This document shows, piece after piece, positions 8,274 to 19,110 of a stretch of DNA of 64,000 nt; the stretch's first letter is position 1, and each line of letters starts with the position of its first letter. The position numbers and the translations under genes were made by a program. This DNA comes from Brevibacterium sp. JSBI002 (lineage in GTDB: Bacteria; Actinomycetota; Actinomycetes; Actinomycetales; Brevibacteriaceae). The notes beneath the pieces were generated by a model. The model worked only from the letters and a program-made list of their open reading frames with translations, did no database searches and was not told the DNA's origin. Location of the stretch: positions 1,240,001 to 1,304,000 of the forward strand of contig NZ_CP110341.1 of the NCBI RefSeq assembly GCF_026013965.1, read 5' to 3'.

Positions 8274-9733
8274 ACGATCAAGTCGAGCACGAACAGCAGC
8301 GGAAGGGAACAGATCCACACGGCAGTGGTGATTCCCGACCAGCCCTTGATGGCGTTGATGCCGTCCAGACCGGCGAATCGGGTGACGACCCAGAAGTAGG
8401 AGTCGTTGAAGTAGGAGAAGACCATCGAACCGGCGGTGCAGGCCATCACGGCCACGAGCGGATCGAGTCCCAGCGGGGCGATGAGCGGAGCCGTCACCGA
8501 GGCGGCGGTGATCATCGCGACCGTACCCGATCCCTGAGCCAGACGCACGAGCGAGGCGATGAGGAACGGGACGAGGAGCGCGGGCAGGCTGATCGAGGCG
8601 ATCGCCTCGGCGAGGGCGTCACCGACACCCGATTCGCGCAGCACCAGCCCGAAGCTTCCCCCGGCGCCGGTGATGAGGAGGATGAGTCCGGCCGAGGCGG
8701 CACCGTCGGCCAGCCAGCTCTGCACCTGGTTGCGTGGGGTCACGCGGGGCAGCAGCGTGTAGACGGCGAGGACGAGGCCGATGATCAGAGCGACGACGGG
8801 GTTGCCGAGGAAGGCCAGAGGTGCGACCCAGGTGGAGGGCTCGTAGGCGTCTCCGGCGAGTTCGCCCTGAGCGTTCTTGTCGATCGCGGTGCTCACGGTG
8901 TTGGCGACGATGAGCAGGAGCGGGACGATGAGCGGAAGGAAGCCGAGGAAGGCGCCCGGCTTCTTGCCGGTGCCCGGGGCGGAGCCGGTGGAGCTGTCGC
9001 CGGAGTGCTCATGGTCGCCCGTGAGGGTGGATACCCTGGATGATCCTTCGTTGGTGCCCTCCGCCGAGGCGGCCGAGACCTCGGAGTAGACGTCGTGCCT
9101 GACCTTGCTGTTGAGCACGGGTTCGAGCTTCGGCCCGATCCAGCGCGCGTAGACGACGACCACGGGCAGGAGGATCACGGTGAAGACGATGCCGGCGAGG
9201 ATGACCGATCCGATGTCGGCACCGAGGATGCCGGTGGCAGCCAAAGGACCCGGCGTCGGCGGCACCATGTGATGAGTCAGGGTCATACCGCAGCCCAGAG
9301 CCAGCGCGAGGGTGACGTAGCCGCCCTTCTTCACGCGGGCGATCGAACGAGCCAGCGGATTCATGATCACGTAGCCGGAGTCGCAGAAGACGGGGATGGA
9401 CACGAGCGAGCCGACGGTTCCCATCGCCCACGGCTCGCGGCCCTTGCCGAAGGCGCGGAGGAAGGCGCGGGCGAGGGAGTCGGCGGCTCCGGAGACTTCG
9501 AGGATCTTGCCGATGCCGACGCCGAGGCCGATGACGATGCCGATGCTGGCCAGGGTGTCGCCGAAGCCGGTGGTGATCGAGTCGATGATCGAGAGCAGAT
9601 CCTGACCGGCGACGATGCCGGTGACGACGGCCGCCAGAAGCAGGGCGATGAAGGCGTCGAGTCGGGTCGCGAGCACGATGACGACGATCGTCGCGATGCC
9701 GGCGGCCAACGCCAGTATGAGTTGCAGGTCCAT
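8270..9733 (-). CDS. GntP family gluconate/sugar-acid:H+ permease
   Basis: A 487-residue membrane protein of the GntP family with many hydrophobic helices. Recognisable segments are SLVSIPVFCDSGYVI, HHMVPPTPGPLAATG and AQGSGTVAMITAASV, all GntP hallmarks. A Ser/Gly/His-rich loop around residues 215-255 (EGTNEGSSRVSTLTGDHEHS) is longer than in enterobacterial GntP. It is the first gene of the operon and very likely imports the four-carbon acid used by the downstream kinase and dehydrogenase. GAGG precedes the ATG. Confidence 0.9.
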   Translation of the reverse strand: MDLQLILALAAGIATIVVIVLATRLDAFIALLLAAVVTGIVAGQDLLSIIDSITTGFGDTLASIGIVIGLGVGIGKILEVSGAADSLARAFLRAFGKGREPWAMGTVGSLVSIPVFCDSGYVIMNPLARSIARVKKGGYVTLALALGCGMTLTHHMVPPTPGPLAATGILGADIGSVILAGIVFTVILLPVVVVYARWIGPKLEPVLNSKVRHDVYSEVSAASAEGTNEGSSRVSTLTGDHEHSGDSSTGSAPGTGKKPGAFLGFLPLIVPLLLIVANTVSTAIDKNAQGELAGDAYEPSTWVAPLAFLGNPVVALIIGLVLAVYTLLPRVTPRNQVQSWLADGAASAGLILLITGAGGSFGLVLRESGVGDALAEAIASISLPALLVPFLIASLVRLAQGSGTVAMITAASVTAPLIAPLGLDPLVAVMACTAGSMVFSYFNDSYFWVVTRFAGLDGINAIKGWSGITTAVWICSLPLLFVLDLIV

Positions 9734-9790
9734 GGGATCCTCCGCGGTGAGGCCGGCTCGCAGGCGAGCCAGGGTGTGTGGTTCTCATTG

Positions 9791-9844
9791 ACTTCGATCT
9801 GATGGGTGTGATGCCCGTGGGGCAGTCGACGTTCAGATCGAAGT
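9791..9844. promoter_or_regulatory. 12-bp inverted repeat upstream of the gntP operon
   Basis: ACTTCGATCTGA at 9791-9802 and its exact reverse complement TCAGATCGAAGT at 9833-9844 flank 30 bp. They lie 58-111 bp upstream of the gntP start. DeoR-family repressors often use paired TTCG-containing half-sites, so this is the best candidate operator for the regulator encoded at 4958-5683. The spacing would put the two arms on nearly the same DNA face. Confidence 0.5.
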
Positions 9845-9972
9845 TGAACAGTATGAGCAAGTATGTCTCATAACTGCGCATTCATGCAATGTTTGCGGAG
9901 GTGCGTTCCTCCCGCGGGGAGGGTGCGTGAATGCGGGGCCAAGCGTGTGAGTGCGGAGGCGCGTGCGTGAAT

Positions 9973-10041
9973 GCAGAAATTCGAGGGAGCGGAATGTTGA
10001 TTTCAGCGCACTGAATCTACAATCTGCTCCCTCGAATCTGC
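9973..10041. repeat. Long imperfect inverted repeat downstream of the Zn dehydrogenase gene
   Basis: GCAGAAATTCGAGGGAGC at 9973-9990 pairs with GCTCCCTCGAATCTGC at 10026-10041, with a 2-nt bulge and a 35-nt loop. It sits 42 bp beyond the stop of the minus-strand dehydrogenase and could act as its transcription terminator, but no T-run follows. The rest of 9734-10082 holds no gene; it has short GTGCGT/GCGTGAATGC repeats around 9900-9975. Confidence 0.45.
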
Positions 10042-10082
10042 GTAGAGCTCGTTTAGAGGGTGTCGAGGAGGTTTCTGGTGGC

Positions 10083-11143
10083 TCAGGCGCGCGGGTCGAC
10101 GATGATCTTCACGTGGTGCTCGTTGTTGTTGATGAGCTCGTCGAAGCCGCTGGGAATGAGTTCGTCGAGTCCGATCTTTGCCGTAATGAAAGACGCGAGG
10201 TCGATTCTGCCGCTTTCGGCCAACGCGATGGTCGCAGGATGATCTCCCGAGTAGCCGATGGTCCCTCGCAGGTCGATCTCCTTGAGGACGAGCTTGGGCA
10301 TGTCGACTTCCGGCTTGTGCCCCCAGATGGAGACGTTGACGATGACTCCGCCGGGACGGACGGCGTCGATAAGCATGTCAAGCACTACGGGGACGGAGGA
10401 GCATTCGAATCCTACGTCGGCTCCTTGCCCATTAGTGCGCTCGCGAACGGCTTCTGCGACATCGGATTCTCGCGGATCGAGAACTTCATCGGCAACTCCT
10501 GTCGACAGTGCCATTTCCTTCCGCGCCTCAGATAGTTCGGAAATGTAGACGGTCAGTCCCTTGGCTTTGAGGACGGCGGCAGTGAGGAGGCCGATCGGGC
10601 CCGCGCCGCCGACGACGGCGATCTGGCCGGATCCAGCATCAGATCGCACAACTGCGTGGTGAGCGACTGACAGCGGTTCGATCAGTGCAGCTTGGTCGAG
10701 TGGAATGTCGCCGATGGGGTGCACCCAGCGACGCTGGACGACGATCTTCTCCGATAGCCCGCCACCGCGGCCGCCGAGGCCGATGAAGTTCATATCCTTT
10801 GACAGCTGATAGCTCTGGCCGGGGCTGGTGTCGACGTCGTCGGCAATGATGTAGGGCTCGACGACGACGTTCTGGCCGACCTCCAGATCGCTGACTCCGT
10901 CACCGAGCTCTGTGATTGTGCCGGAGAACTCATGTCCCATGGTCACCGGCGCGGATTCGCCGGAGATCGGGTGGGGGTGGCCGCCGGCGGGACGAAGATC
11001 GGCCCTTCGAGGTATTCGTGAAGATCAGGTCCGCAGATCCCGCACCATGCCACGTCGATGGCGACTGTGCCCGGTTGCAGTTCGGGCTCTGGAATATCGT
11101 CGATCCGGATGTCTTTGCGTGCGTGGAATCGTGCTGCTCTCAT
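10083..11143 (-). pseudogene. 2,3-butanediol-dehydrogenase-like Zn-type MDR, frameshifted
   Basis: Two frames together give one medium-chain dehydrogenase of about 350 residues. The first (from the ATG at 11143 after AAAGGACT) reads MRAARFHARKDIRIDDI through CGICGPDLHEYLEGPIFVPPA; the second resumes at HPHPISG-like sequence and continues with VTMGHEFSGTI, EPYI, GGAGPIGLLTAAV and ends IIVDPRA. One missing base near 10978-10990, in a G/C run, explains the break. The protein resembles the butanediol/sorbitol dehydrogenase branch that lacks the four-Cys structural zinc cluster. As read, no full-length product is made; a sequencing indel is possible. Confidence 0.8.
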
Positions 11144-11260
11144 GCTGAGTCCTTTCGTGAGGCCTGTACGAGCCGTTCGGCGTTCTTCGACGCTAGAGCG
11201 CTTGCGACATGAGAGCCAGGGTTGCATGGGATTGCACGTGAGGGGACTCACCGTTGATTA

Positions 11261-11277
11261 ATACCCCTAGGGGGTAT
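11261..11277. promoter_or_regulatory. CsoR-type copper operator
   Basis: ATACCCCTAGGGGGTAT is a near-perfect palindrome of the ATACCCC-N2/4-GGGGTAT type bound by actinobacterial CsoR repressors. It ends 11 bp before the start of the copper ATPase gene and overlaps a TATATG -10-like hexamer at 11274-11279, so bound CsoR would block RNA polymerase and Cu(I) would release it. No csoR gene is in the window. Confidence 0.75.
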
Positions 11278-11288
11278 ATGTTCGAGGT

Positions 11289-13475
<2,187 letters not shown>

Positions 13476-13492
13476 TCTCGGCGGAGACGACA

Positions 13493-13526
13493 GAGGCGGG
13501 TGATGCCGTTGAGCATCACCCGCCTC
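13493..13526. terminator. Bidirectional hairpin terminator
   Basis: A perfect 13-bp stem (GAGGCGGGTGATG at 13493-13505 with its complement at 13514-13526) around an 8-nt loop. It lies between the convergent copper ATPase (stop 13475) and the VOC gene (stop 13568). There is no T-run, as is common for actinobacterial hairpin terminators. Confidence 0.65.
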
Positions 13527-13567
13527 AGCGCGTTCTGACCGGCCGAGCTCTTCGCCCCGGCGGAGTG

Positions 13568-14527
13568 TCAGCGCGCCAGCGTCTCGTCGATGGAGCTGGT
13601 TCCGGTGGCCAGAGTGACCTGCGTGCCCCACGGGTCGACGACTCGCACCGAACGTCCGTCATCGGCGAAATCGAGGCTGTGCGCACGCAGACGCGCGACC
13701 AGGGCATCGAGATCCTCGCGCCCGGGAACGGTGATCGCCACATCCCCGAGACCGAGGCTGGCCGCCCGGGGGCCGGCACCGCGGCTGTTCCAGGTGTTCA
13801 TGGCCACGTGGTGGTGGTATCCGCCGGCCGCAGCGAAGAGGACTCCGGGCATCGACGACAGTGACGGTTCGAAGCCGAGCGCGTCGACGTAGAACTCACG
13901 GGCCTGCGGGATGTTGCCGACCTGCAGGTGGACGTGGCCGACGATGCCGGGCTCGGCAGCAGTGTTCGCGAGGACGTCCTGGTTGAGGTGGCGCTCGAGG
14001 AAGCGGTTCGGATCGAGGTAGAGCGTATCCATCTGGACCTCACCGTCGAGTGAGTGAGTCCATTCCGAGCGGGCTCGGTCGATGTAGAGCTCGATGCCGT
14101 TGCCTTCGGGGTCGGTGAAGTAGAAGGCCTGGCTGACCAGGTGATCGCTGGAGCCGACGAAGGTGCTGTTGGTGTTCTGCGCGGCGTGGGCGACCGTGGC
14201 TGCCAGGGCTTCCTTGGTGTCGAACAGGAACGCGGTATGGAAGAGCCCGGCCTGCTTGGGGTCGACGCCGGGCAGGCCCGGCGTAGCCACGAGTTTGACC
14301 AGGGGAGTGGTGCCACGACCGAGCACGCGGTGAACCTCGCCGTCACGGGTGGTCTCCTCGAGGGGCTCCATGGCGAGGGCGTTCGAGTAGTAGTTCGACA
14401 TCTTCTCGAGATCGCCGACGCGCAGAGTCACGGCGTCCATTCCGGTGGCGGCACTGAGTCGCTTCTCATCGACGGCGGGAGTCTGCAGGTCGGTCGAGGT
14501 CGGTGCCTGGATGGGGGTGGTGGTCAT
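13568..14527 (-). CDS. VOC-fold extradiol dioxygenase (catechol 2,3-dioxygenase/CatE type)
   Basis: A 319-residue protein with two VOC modules. The N-terminal one holds VTLRVGDLEKMSNYYSNAL and HTAFLFDT; the C-terminal one holds HVHLQVGNIPQAREFYVDAL and GGYHHHVAMNTWNS, and ELYIDRAR supplies the Glu ligand. These are the features of CatE-like extradiol ring-cleavage dioxygenases and related glyoxalase-fold proteins found in quinone and catechol detoxification. The ATG at 14527 has AGGAGAAC upstream. TTGAAGTTTAAA near 14579-14590 could be a MarR-type site, but I hold that weakly. The substrate is not established. Confidence 0.8.
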   Translation of the reverse strand: MTTTPIQAPTSTDLQTPAVDEKRLSAATGMDAVTLRVGDLEKMSNYYSNALAMEPLEETTRDGEVHRVLGRGTTPLVKLVATPGLPGVDPKQAGLFHTAFLFDTKEALAATVAHAAQNTNSTFVGSSDHLVSQAFYFTDPEGNGIELYIDRARSEWTHSLDGEVQMDTLYLDPNRFLERHLNQDVLANTAAEPGIVGHVHLQVGNIPQAREFYVDALGFEPSLSSMPGVLFAAAGGYHHHVAMNTWNSRGAGPRAASLGLGDVAITVPGREDLDALVARLRAHSLDFADDGRSVRVVDPWGTQVTLATGTSSIDETLAR

Positions 14528-14711
14528 GCTGTTCTCCTGAACGGATCGGCTGTTGGTATCAGTGTAGATCAATCTAGTTGAAGTTTAAACCAGACAGGAG
14601 ATGGATCTATTCCCGTTCCGCTCGAAGGTGATCCGAATCCCACCGGAGCACCACGCTCTATGCAATCGAGGCGATGCGGTACCAGCGCACGCCCGCCGAT
14701 AGGCTGGTGCC

Positions 14712-15221
14712 ATGAGGTTCGATTCGAAGTCCGCCCCTGCTCTCGCCGGGCTCCTGACCGCCGTACTCATCGCCCTCAGCGGCTGCGGCTCCGATTCCGG
14801 CTCATCGTCGGAACCCGAAACGACGCCGACGGCGACTCTGGATGTCGTGGAGCAGGGCTTCGATTCCCTCAACGAGCTCTCAGATTATGTGGCGCAGTCC
14901 TTGGACGGCGTCGAGGTGAGTCTCGAATCCGAGACGAACCCCGACTTCAACCAGGAGACCGAACCCGAACGCCTTCATGTCCACTTCGCCTCGACCGAGG
15001 ACAGAGTCAAAGACTTGGAAGCCACGGCGTATATCGTCCAGGCGACGTCACGGGCGGGCTTCGACTATGACATCCTCGTGGTCACCGGAGTCGTGTCGGC
15101 AGGGGAGTGGGCGTACCTCTACGACCGGTCGACTGTCGAAGAGCTCACCGCCGATGGCCAGATCGATGTTGCCGACATCTGGGACTCAGCCGAACAGAGC
15201 TTCGACACCGTTCACCGCTGA
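14712..15221 (+). CDS. Putative lipoprotein, unknown function
   Basis: A 169-residue protein with a lipoprotein signal peptide: MRFDSKSAPALAG, a hydrophobic stretch, then lipobox ALSGC with the lipidated Cys at 25. A Ser/Thr-rich linker (SDSGSSSEPETTPTATL) follows, then an acidic globular part without a family I recognise. A -10-like TAGGCT ends 6 bases before the ATG, so the transcript is probably leaderless. It is convergent with the RraA gene, 12 bp away. Confidence 0.75.
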   Translation: MRFDSKSAPALAGLLTAVLIALSGCGSDSGSSSEPETTPTATLDVVEQGFDSLNELSDYVAQSLDGVEVSLESETNPDFNQETEPERLHVHFASTEDRVKDLEATAYIVQATSRAGFDYDILVVTGVVSAGEWAYLYDRSTVEELTADGQIDVADIWDSAEQSFDTVHR

Positions 15222-15233
15222 GTCTCTGCCGCC

Positions 15234-15701
15234 CTACTTCTCGACGGCGACGCCGTCGGCATCGGCGAAGACCATCGCTCCCGGGCGGATCGTCGCGCCG
15301 CCGATCTCCACAGTCACGTCGATCTCACCGGCACCGTCCTTCGCGCTCTTGCGAGGGTTGCTGGCCAGAGCCTTAATGCCGAACCCCATCTCGGCCAGCG
15401 CCTCACGGTCGCGGATAGCACCGTTGATGACGACACCGTTCCAGCCGTTTCGAACTCCTGCCTCGGCGATCATGTCACCCATGAGGGCGGTGGCGATCGA
15501 TCCGTCACCGTCGATGACGAGCACGGCGCCGTCGCCGGGCTGGTTGAGGGTCTGCTTGACCAGTCCGTTGTCCTGGAAGCAGCGGATGGTGCGGGCCGGT
15601 CCGGAGAATGACGTTTTGGCTCCGAAGTCGCCGAAGTTCAGGGCAATCGAATAGAGCTCGTCGCCGCGTTCGTCCCACAGGTCTGCTGTCGAAACTGTCA
15701 T
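15234..15701 (-). CDS. RraA-like protein / HMG aldolase family
   Basis: A 155-residue protein matching the RraA/4-hydroxy-4-methyl-2-oxoglutarate aldolase family over its full length. Landmarks are TADLWDERGD near the start, GDGSIATALMGDMIA with the pyruvate/metal site, NGWNGVVINGAIRD with the catalytic Arg-Asp, and a C-terminal ADADGVAVEK. RraA-type members regulate RNase E; others are class II pyruvate aldolases or oxaloacetate decarboxylases. The sequence alone does not decide between them, though actinobacterial homologues are often annotated as ribonuclease regulators. GGAAGG precedes the ATG. Confidence 0.85.
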   Translation of the reverse strand: MTVSTADLWDERGDELYSIALNFGDFGAKTSFSGPARTIRCFQDNGLVKQTLNQPGDGAVLVIDGDGSIATALMGDMIAEAGVRNGWNGVVINGAIRDREALAEMGFGIKALASNPRKSAKDGAGEIDVTVEIGGATIRPGAMVFADADGVAVEK

Positions 15702-15739
15702 CTGTGTGCCTTCCGTTGGTGGTGGGAGCTGAGTGGTGC

Positions 15740-16762
15740 TCAGGCAAACGCCTGGGTACGGGCGTAGAGTCCGGGGACTCCGCCGGAGTGGATGAAGACG
15801 ACCGCGTCCTCGGAGGAGAAACGGCGAGATCTGATGAGGTCGATGAGGCCGGCCGCTGCCTTGCCGGTGTAGACCGGGTCGAGGACGATGCCCTCGGTGC
15901 GGGCGAAGAGACGCACAGCCTCGACCATCTCGGGGGTCGGCAGAGCATATCCCGTCCCGACATAATCACCGAGTCCCACTGTGGCTGCGCGAGGGGCCGG
16001 GGGCAGGTCGAGGAAGTGCGCCGTGGAGTCGACGAGGTCGACGATCTTCGGTTCCTGCTCCGCCTGTGTCCGGCTGACGTTGATGCCGATGACCGGTACA
16101 TCGCTTCCCGCGCTGTGGAGGCCGACGACGAGTCCGGCCTGCATTCCGGCCGAACCGCTGGGCGTGACGATCGTGGGCGAATCCAGCCCCGCCTCGGCGA
16201 ATTGGTCGAGCATCTCAACGGCACAGTCGACATAGCCGAGCGCACCGATCGGATTCGACCCGCCCACAGGGATGACGTAAGGCTTCTTGCCCTCGACGCG
16301 CAGCTTCTCAGCCAGAACCTGAGCCTCGCCGAGGAGGTCGGCCCCGTGGCCGAGCACCGTGACCGAATCCGCGCCGAGAAGATCGAAGAGCAGGAAGTTT
16401 CCCGTGTACTCCGGCGGGTTCGACCCTGCCGGGCCGAGCGAGGTGCCGTCGGGTCCGAGATCCTCTTCGACGATCAGGTGACAGTCGAGGCCCTCGGTGC
16501 GGGCAGCCGACAAGGTCAGCCGACAGTGGTTGGACTGCACCCCGCCGACGGTGATGAGCGTGTCCGCGCCCTGTTCCAGGGCGTCGGCGATGAGGAACTC
16601 GAGTTTACGCGTTTTATTCCCGCCCTGAGTCAGTCCCAGCTGGTCATCGCGTTTGATCCAGATCTGCGGTCCACCGAGCTCGACGGACAGGCTCCGCAGA
16701 TGTAGGAGAGGCGTCGGCCCCGCGGTGTAGCGACGGCGTGGGACTTCATTCAGGGCGACCAT
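15740..16762 (-). CDS. D-cysteine desulfhydrase/ACC deaminase-family PLP enzyme
   Basis: A 340-residue fold-type II PLP enzyme. The PLP lysine is in LTQGGNKTRKLEFLIADAL, followed by VGGVQSNHCRLTLSAA, VIPVGGSNPIGALGY, TPSGSAGMQAGLVVGL and FIHSGGVPGLYA. This is the order in D-cysteine desulfhydrase and 1-aminocyclopropane-1-carboxylate deaminase. I start at the ATG at 16762 (MVALNEVPRRRYTAGPTPL); a TTG at 16801 would add 13 residues unlike the family. It lies 38 bp upstream of the RraA gene in the same direction. Which D-amino acid or ACC it uses is not resolved. Confidence 0.85.
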   Translation of the reverse strand: MVALNEVPRRRYTAGPTPLLHLRSLSVELGGPQIWIKRDDQLGLTQGGNKTRKLEFLIADALEQGADTLITVGGVQSNHCRLTLSAARTEGLDCHLIVEEDLGPDGTSLGPAGSNPPEYTGNFLLFDLLGADSVTVLGHGADLLGEAQVLAEKLRVEGKKPYVIPVGGSNPIGALGYVDCAVEMLDQFAEAGLDSPTIVTPSGSAGMQAGLVVGLHSAGSDVPVIGINVSRTQAEQEPKIVDLVDSTAHFLDLPPAPRAATVGLGDYVGTGYALPTPEMVEAVRLFARTEGIVLDPVYTGKAAAGLIDLIRSRRFSSEDAVVFIHSGGVPGLYARTQAFA

Positions 16763-16845
16763 GGTTCCCGAGTCTACCGAGCTGGTCAGCCCTGCTGACA
16801 AGACGCCGACCAGAATCTGGTCGACGGGATGTCAACGGGTCGTTC

Positions 16846-17286
16846 TCAGCCGACGAACTCGACCTCACGAACGGCATCGCGGCCCTTGTCCGCGGCGGTC
16901 GCGTTTCTCACTGTCAGATTCATGACCTCATGTGTGTCCAGGTTCGTGTATGACACCCAGGTGCATCCCTTGCCGGAGTCGGCTGACGTGCGATGCCAAC
17001 GTTTGGCGTGACCGTCGTTGTGCTCGGCGAGGGCAGCGACGACGTTCTTCGTGGCGAGCTGATCCACGACCACGGCATCACCGATGCCGTAGGCGGTGAT
17101 CAGTCTGTCCGCGTACTTGACAGCACCCTTCGGGTGTCCCGAACTCTGGGGTGCCTGAGCGGCAATGGATGCGGGCGCGGAATCGGCGGAGGCAGCTGCC
17201 GGACCGACTGCGAGACCCAGGGAAGCGAGGCCGGCTAATGCGGCGACGCCCCACTTAGCGGCGTAAGTGCTGATGAAGGCGGGCAT
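16846..17286 (-). CDS. Small secreted protein, unknown function
   Basis: A 146-residue protein with a Sec signal peptide: basic start, a hydrophobic core WGVAALAGLASLGLAVG, and probable cleavage after PAAASA. The mature part has a single Cys in KGCTWVSYTNLDTH and ends REVEFVG. A strong AGAGGAGA lies upstream of the ATG. I recognise no family. The 211 bp between it and the DAACS gene, upstream of its own start, carry no gene. Confidence 0.7.
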   Translation of the reverse strand: MPAFISTYAAKWGVAALAGLASLGLAVGPAAASADSAPASIAAQAPQSSGHPKGAVKYADRLITAYGIGDAVVVDQLATKNVVAALAEHNDGHAKRWHRTSADSGKGCTWVSYTNLDTHEVMNLTVRNATAADKGRDAVREVEFVG

Positions 17287-17497
17287 GGTGACTTCTCCTC
17301 TTGCAGATCAGGAACATTGCTGGAATCGAGTATCGTCAGCCCAGGTGAGAGCCTCTTGCCCGAAACTGAACAGAAGCTGAGATGTTGAGTCGCAAATGCG
17401 GAAGTTCTATTGCGTTCCTATGACATCTCCGAGACATTCGGCCAGAAGGAGCCTTGTCCGAATCTACGAGCTCGGGAGTGTGACGGATTCACTGGGC

Positions 17498-18808
17498 TTA
17501 TGGAACCGAATCGTGATCATCCTCGTCGGCCTTTTCCATCCAGTCCTTACCGTCGAGGATGCGAGCGACCATCATCGAACTCGCCTGATCGCCGACGGAG
17601 TTGACGGTGGTGGCCGGGGGATCGATGACGGTTCCGATGATCTGGATGATCGGCAGTGCCGCGGCCGGGAAGCCGTAGAGGGTGATGATCATGAGCTCGC
17701 CGATGAAGCCGCCTGAGGGGATTCCTGCCATGACCATTCCGGCCAGCAGCGCCACGGCGATGGCGATGAGGATGTTCTCCAGGGTGAAGAAGTCGCGCTG
17801 GAACACGGCAAAGAGGAAGGCGATCTTGAGGATCGCGGACAGGCTCGATCCTTCCATGTGGATCGTGGCACCGATCGGCACGATCGTCTCCCGGATGTCA
17901 CGGGGGACTCCGATCTTCTCTCCGGCACGCAGGTTCGCCGGGATCGCCGCCACCGAGGAGGATGTGCCCAAAGAGATCGCCGTGGGCTCGAGGATATTGC
18001 CCCAGAACCGAGAGACGCCTCGGCGGCCACCGGCCAGGAAGGAGTAGAACGTGAACGCGAGGATGAAGTAGGCGATCGCCACCGGATAGTAGACGAGGAA
18101 AGCGCGAACATAGTCCCCGACGAGCTGGGAGCCGAGGTCACCGATGAGAGCGGCGAAGTAGGCACCGAGGCCGATCGGGGCGTAGTACATCACGATCGAG
18201 GTGAACTTGAGGAACACCTCGGTGCCGGAATTGAGGAACTGGGCGAACGGCTTGCCCGCCTCGCCGATCCTGCTGGTGGCGAAGCCGACGATGACGGCGA
18301 AGACGATGAGCGCGAGCATGTGCTCGGCGGACAGGATCTTCGAGAAGTCGTCGACTACGACGGTCTGGACGAGCTGGTCGCCGATGGACCCGACGTCCTC
18401 GACGTTCTCTGGCTCCTGCATCTCCACCTGGACGCCGTCCGTGGCGTTGAAGATGCGCAGCGCGGCGACCATGACGATGGAGGCGATGATGCCGGTGACG
18501 GCGAAGACTCCCAGCATGCTGCCCATGATCTTGCCCAGTCGCGCGGCCGAGGACATTCCCGCCACCGCGGAGGCGATGGAGAAGAACACGAGCGGCACGA
18601 CGAGAGTGAACATCATGTTGATGAACAGCGTGCCGAACGGTTTGATGACGGTGGCGCGTTCCCCGAAGACGAGGCCGATGATCGCGCCGATGACCACCCC
18701 TGTGAGGATGAAGAGCGGGAAGCGGTAGTTGCGGAGGATCCGGAGGAATCCCGACGGCTGTGTCTTCGTGTCGGAGGACTGCGCAGGCGAGGCAGTGGGG
18801 GAGGACAT
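17498..18808 (-). CDS. DAACS family dicarboxylate/amino acid:cation symporter
   Basis: A 436-residue membrane protein of the GltP/DctA family. It has the N-terminal helix pair (GLVFGERATVIKPFGTLFI, then PLVFFSIASAVAGM), the re-entrant loop SLGTSSSVAAIPANLRAG, the segment IHMEGSSLSAILKIAF in place of the usual NMDGT motif, and AIPSGGFIGELMI. DAACS carriers take up glutamate, aspartate or C4-dicarboxylates with Na+ or H+. The altered NMDGT region suggests a substrate other than classical aspartate/glutamate, which is inference. AAAGG lies upstream of the ATG. Confidence 0.9.
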   Translation of the reverse strand: MSSPTASPAQSSDTKTQPSGFLRILRNYRFPLFILTGVVIGAIIGLVFGERATVIKPFGTLFINMMFTLVVPLVFFSIASAVAGMSSAARLGKIMGSMLGVFAVTGIIASIVMVAALRIFNATDGVQVEMQEPENVEDVGSIGDQLVQTVVVDDFSKILSAEHMLALIVFAVIVGFATSRIGEAGKPFAQFLNSGTEVFLKFTSIVMYYAPIGLGAYFAALIGDLGSQLVGDYVRAFLVYYPVAIAYFILAFTFYSFLAGGRRGVSRFWGNILEPTAISLGTSSSVAAIPANLRAGEKIGVPRDIRETIVPIGATIHMEGSSLSAILKIAFLFAVFQRDFFTLENILIAIAVALLAGMVMAGIPSGGFIGELMIITLYGFPAAALPIIQIIGTVIDPPATTVNSVGDQASSMMVARILDGKDWMEKADEDDHDSVP

Positions 18809-19082
18809 CGGCTCTGCCTTTCAGATCAGCATCATTGTTCCGCCGACTGGTCGGCGTGGCATCAGGGCTCTGGCGATCCTACCTGGGGCACAGCAGAACC
18901 CGGCACGCGACTATCCGTGTACCGGGCTGCGGTCATGATCCTTCGCCCCATTCCCACGCAGATTGTAAAGAGAATTTTAGCTCTCGCGGGGGCCGAAACC
19001 CAGGGATGAGGAGCGTTTGGCGGACCCCGCAACTGATCAATAGCCAAACCTTTTCACTGTGAGAGGGCGAATCGCTTTACTT

Positions 19083-19092
19083 AACGAACGTT
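19083..19092. promoter_or_regulatory. Short palindrome before the acyl-CoA dehydrogenase
   Basis: AACGAACGTT (arms AACG/CGTT) lies 18 bp upstream of the GTG start, inside an AT-richer stretch likely to be the promoter. TetR-type fatty-acid regulators bind palindromes of this size. The remainder of the 302-bp gap 18809-19110 shows no gene or hairpin that I can support. Confidence 0.35.
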
Positions 19093-19110
19093 TAGCTCTA
19101 GTTTGGTCTC

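Noticed and set aside
9900..9975. Short GTGCGT/GCGTGAATGC repeats as an iteron origin
   Set aside because: The copies are degenerate, few and unevenly spaced, and no replication gene is near.
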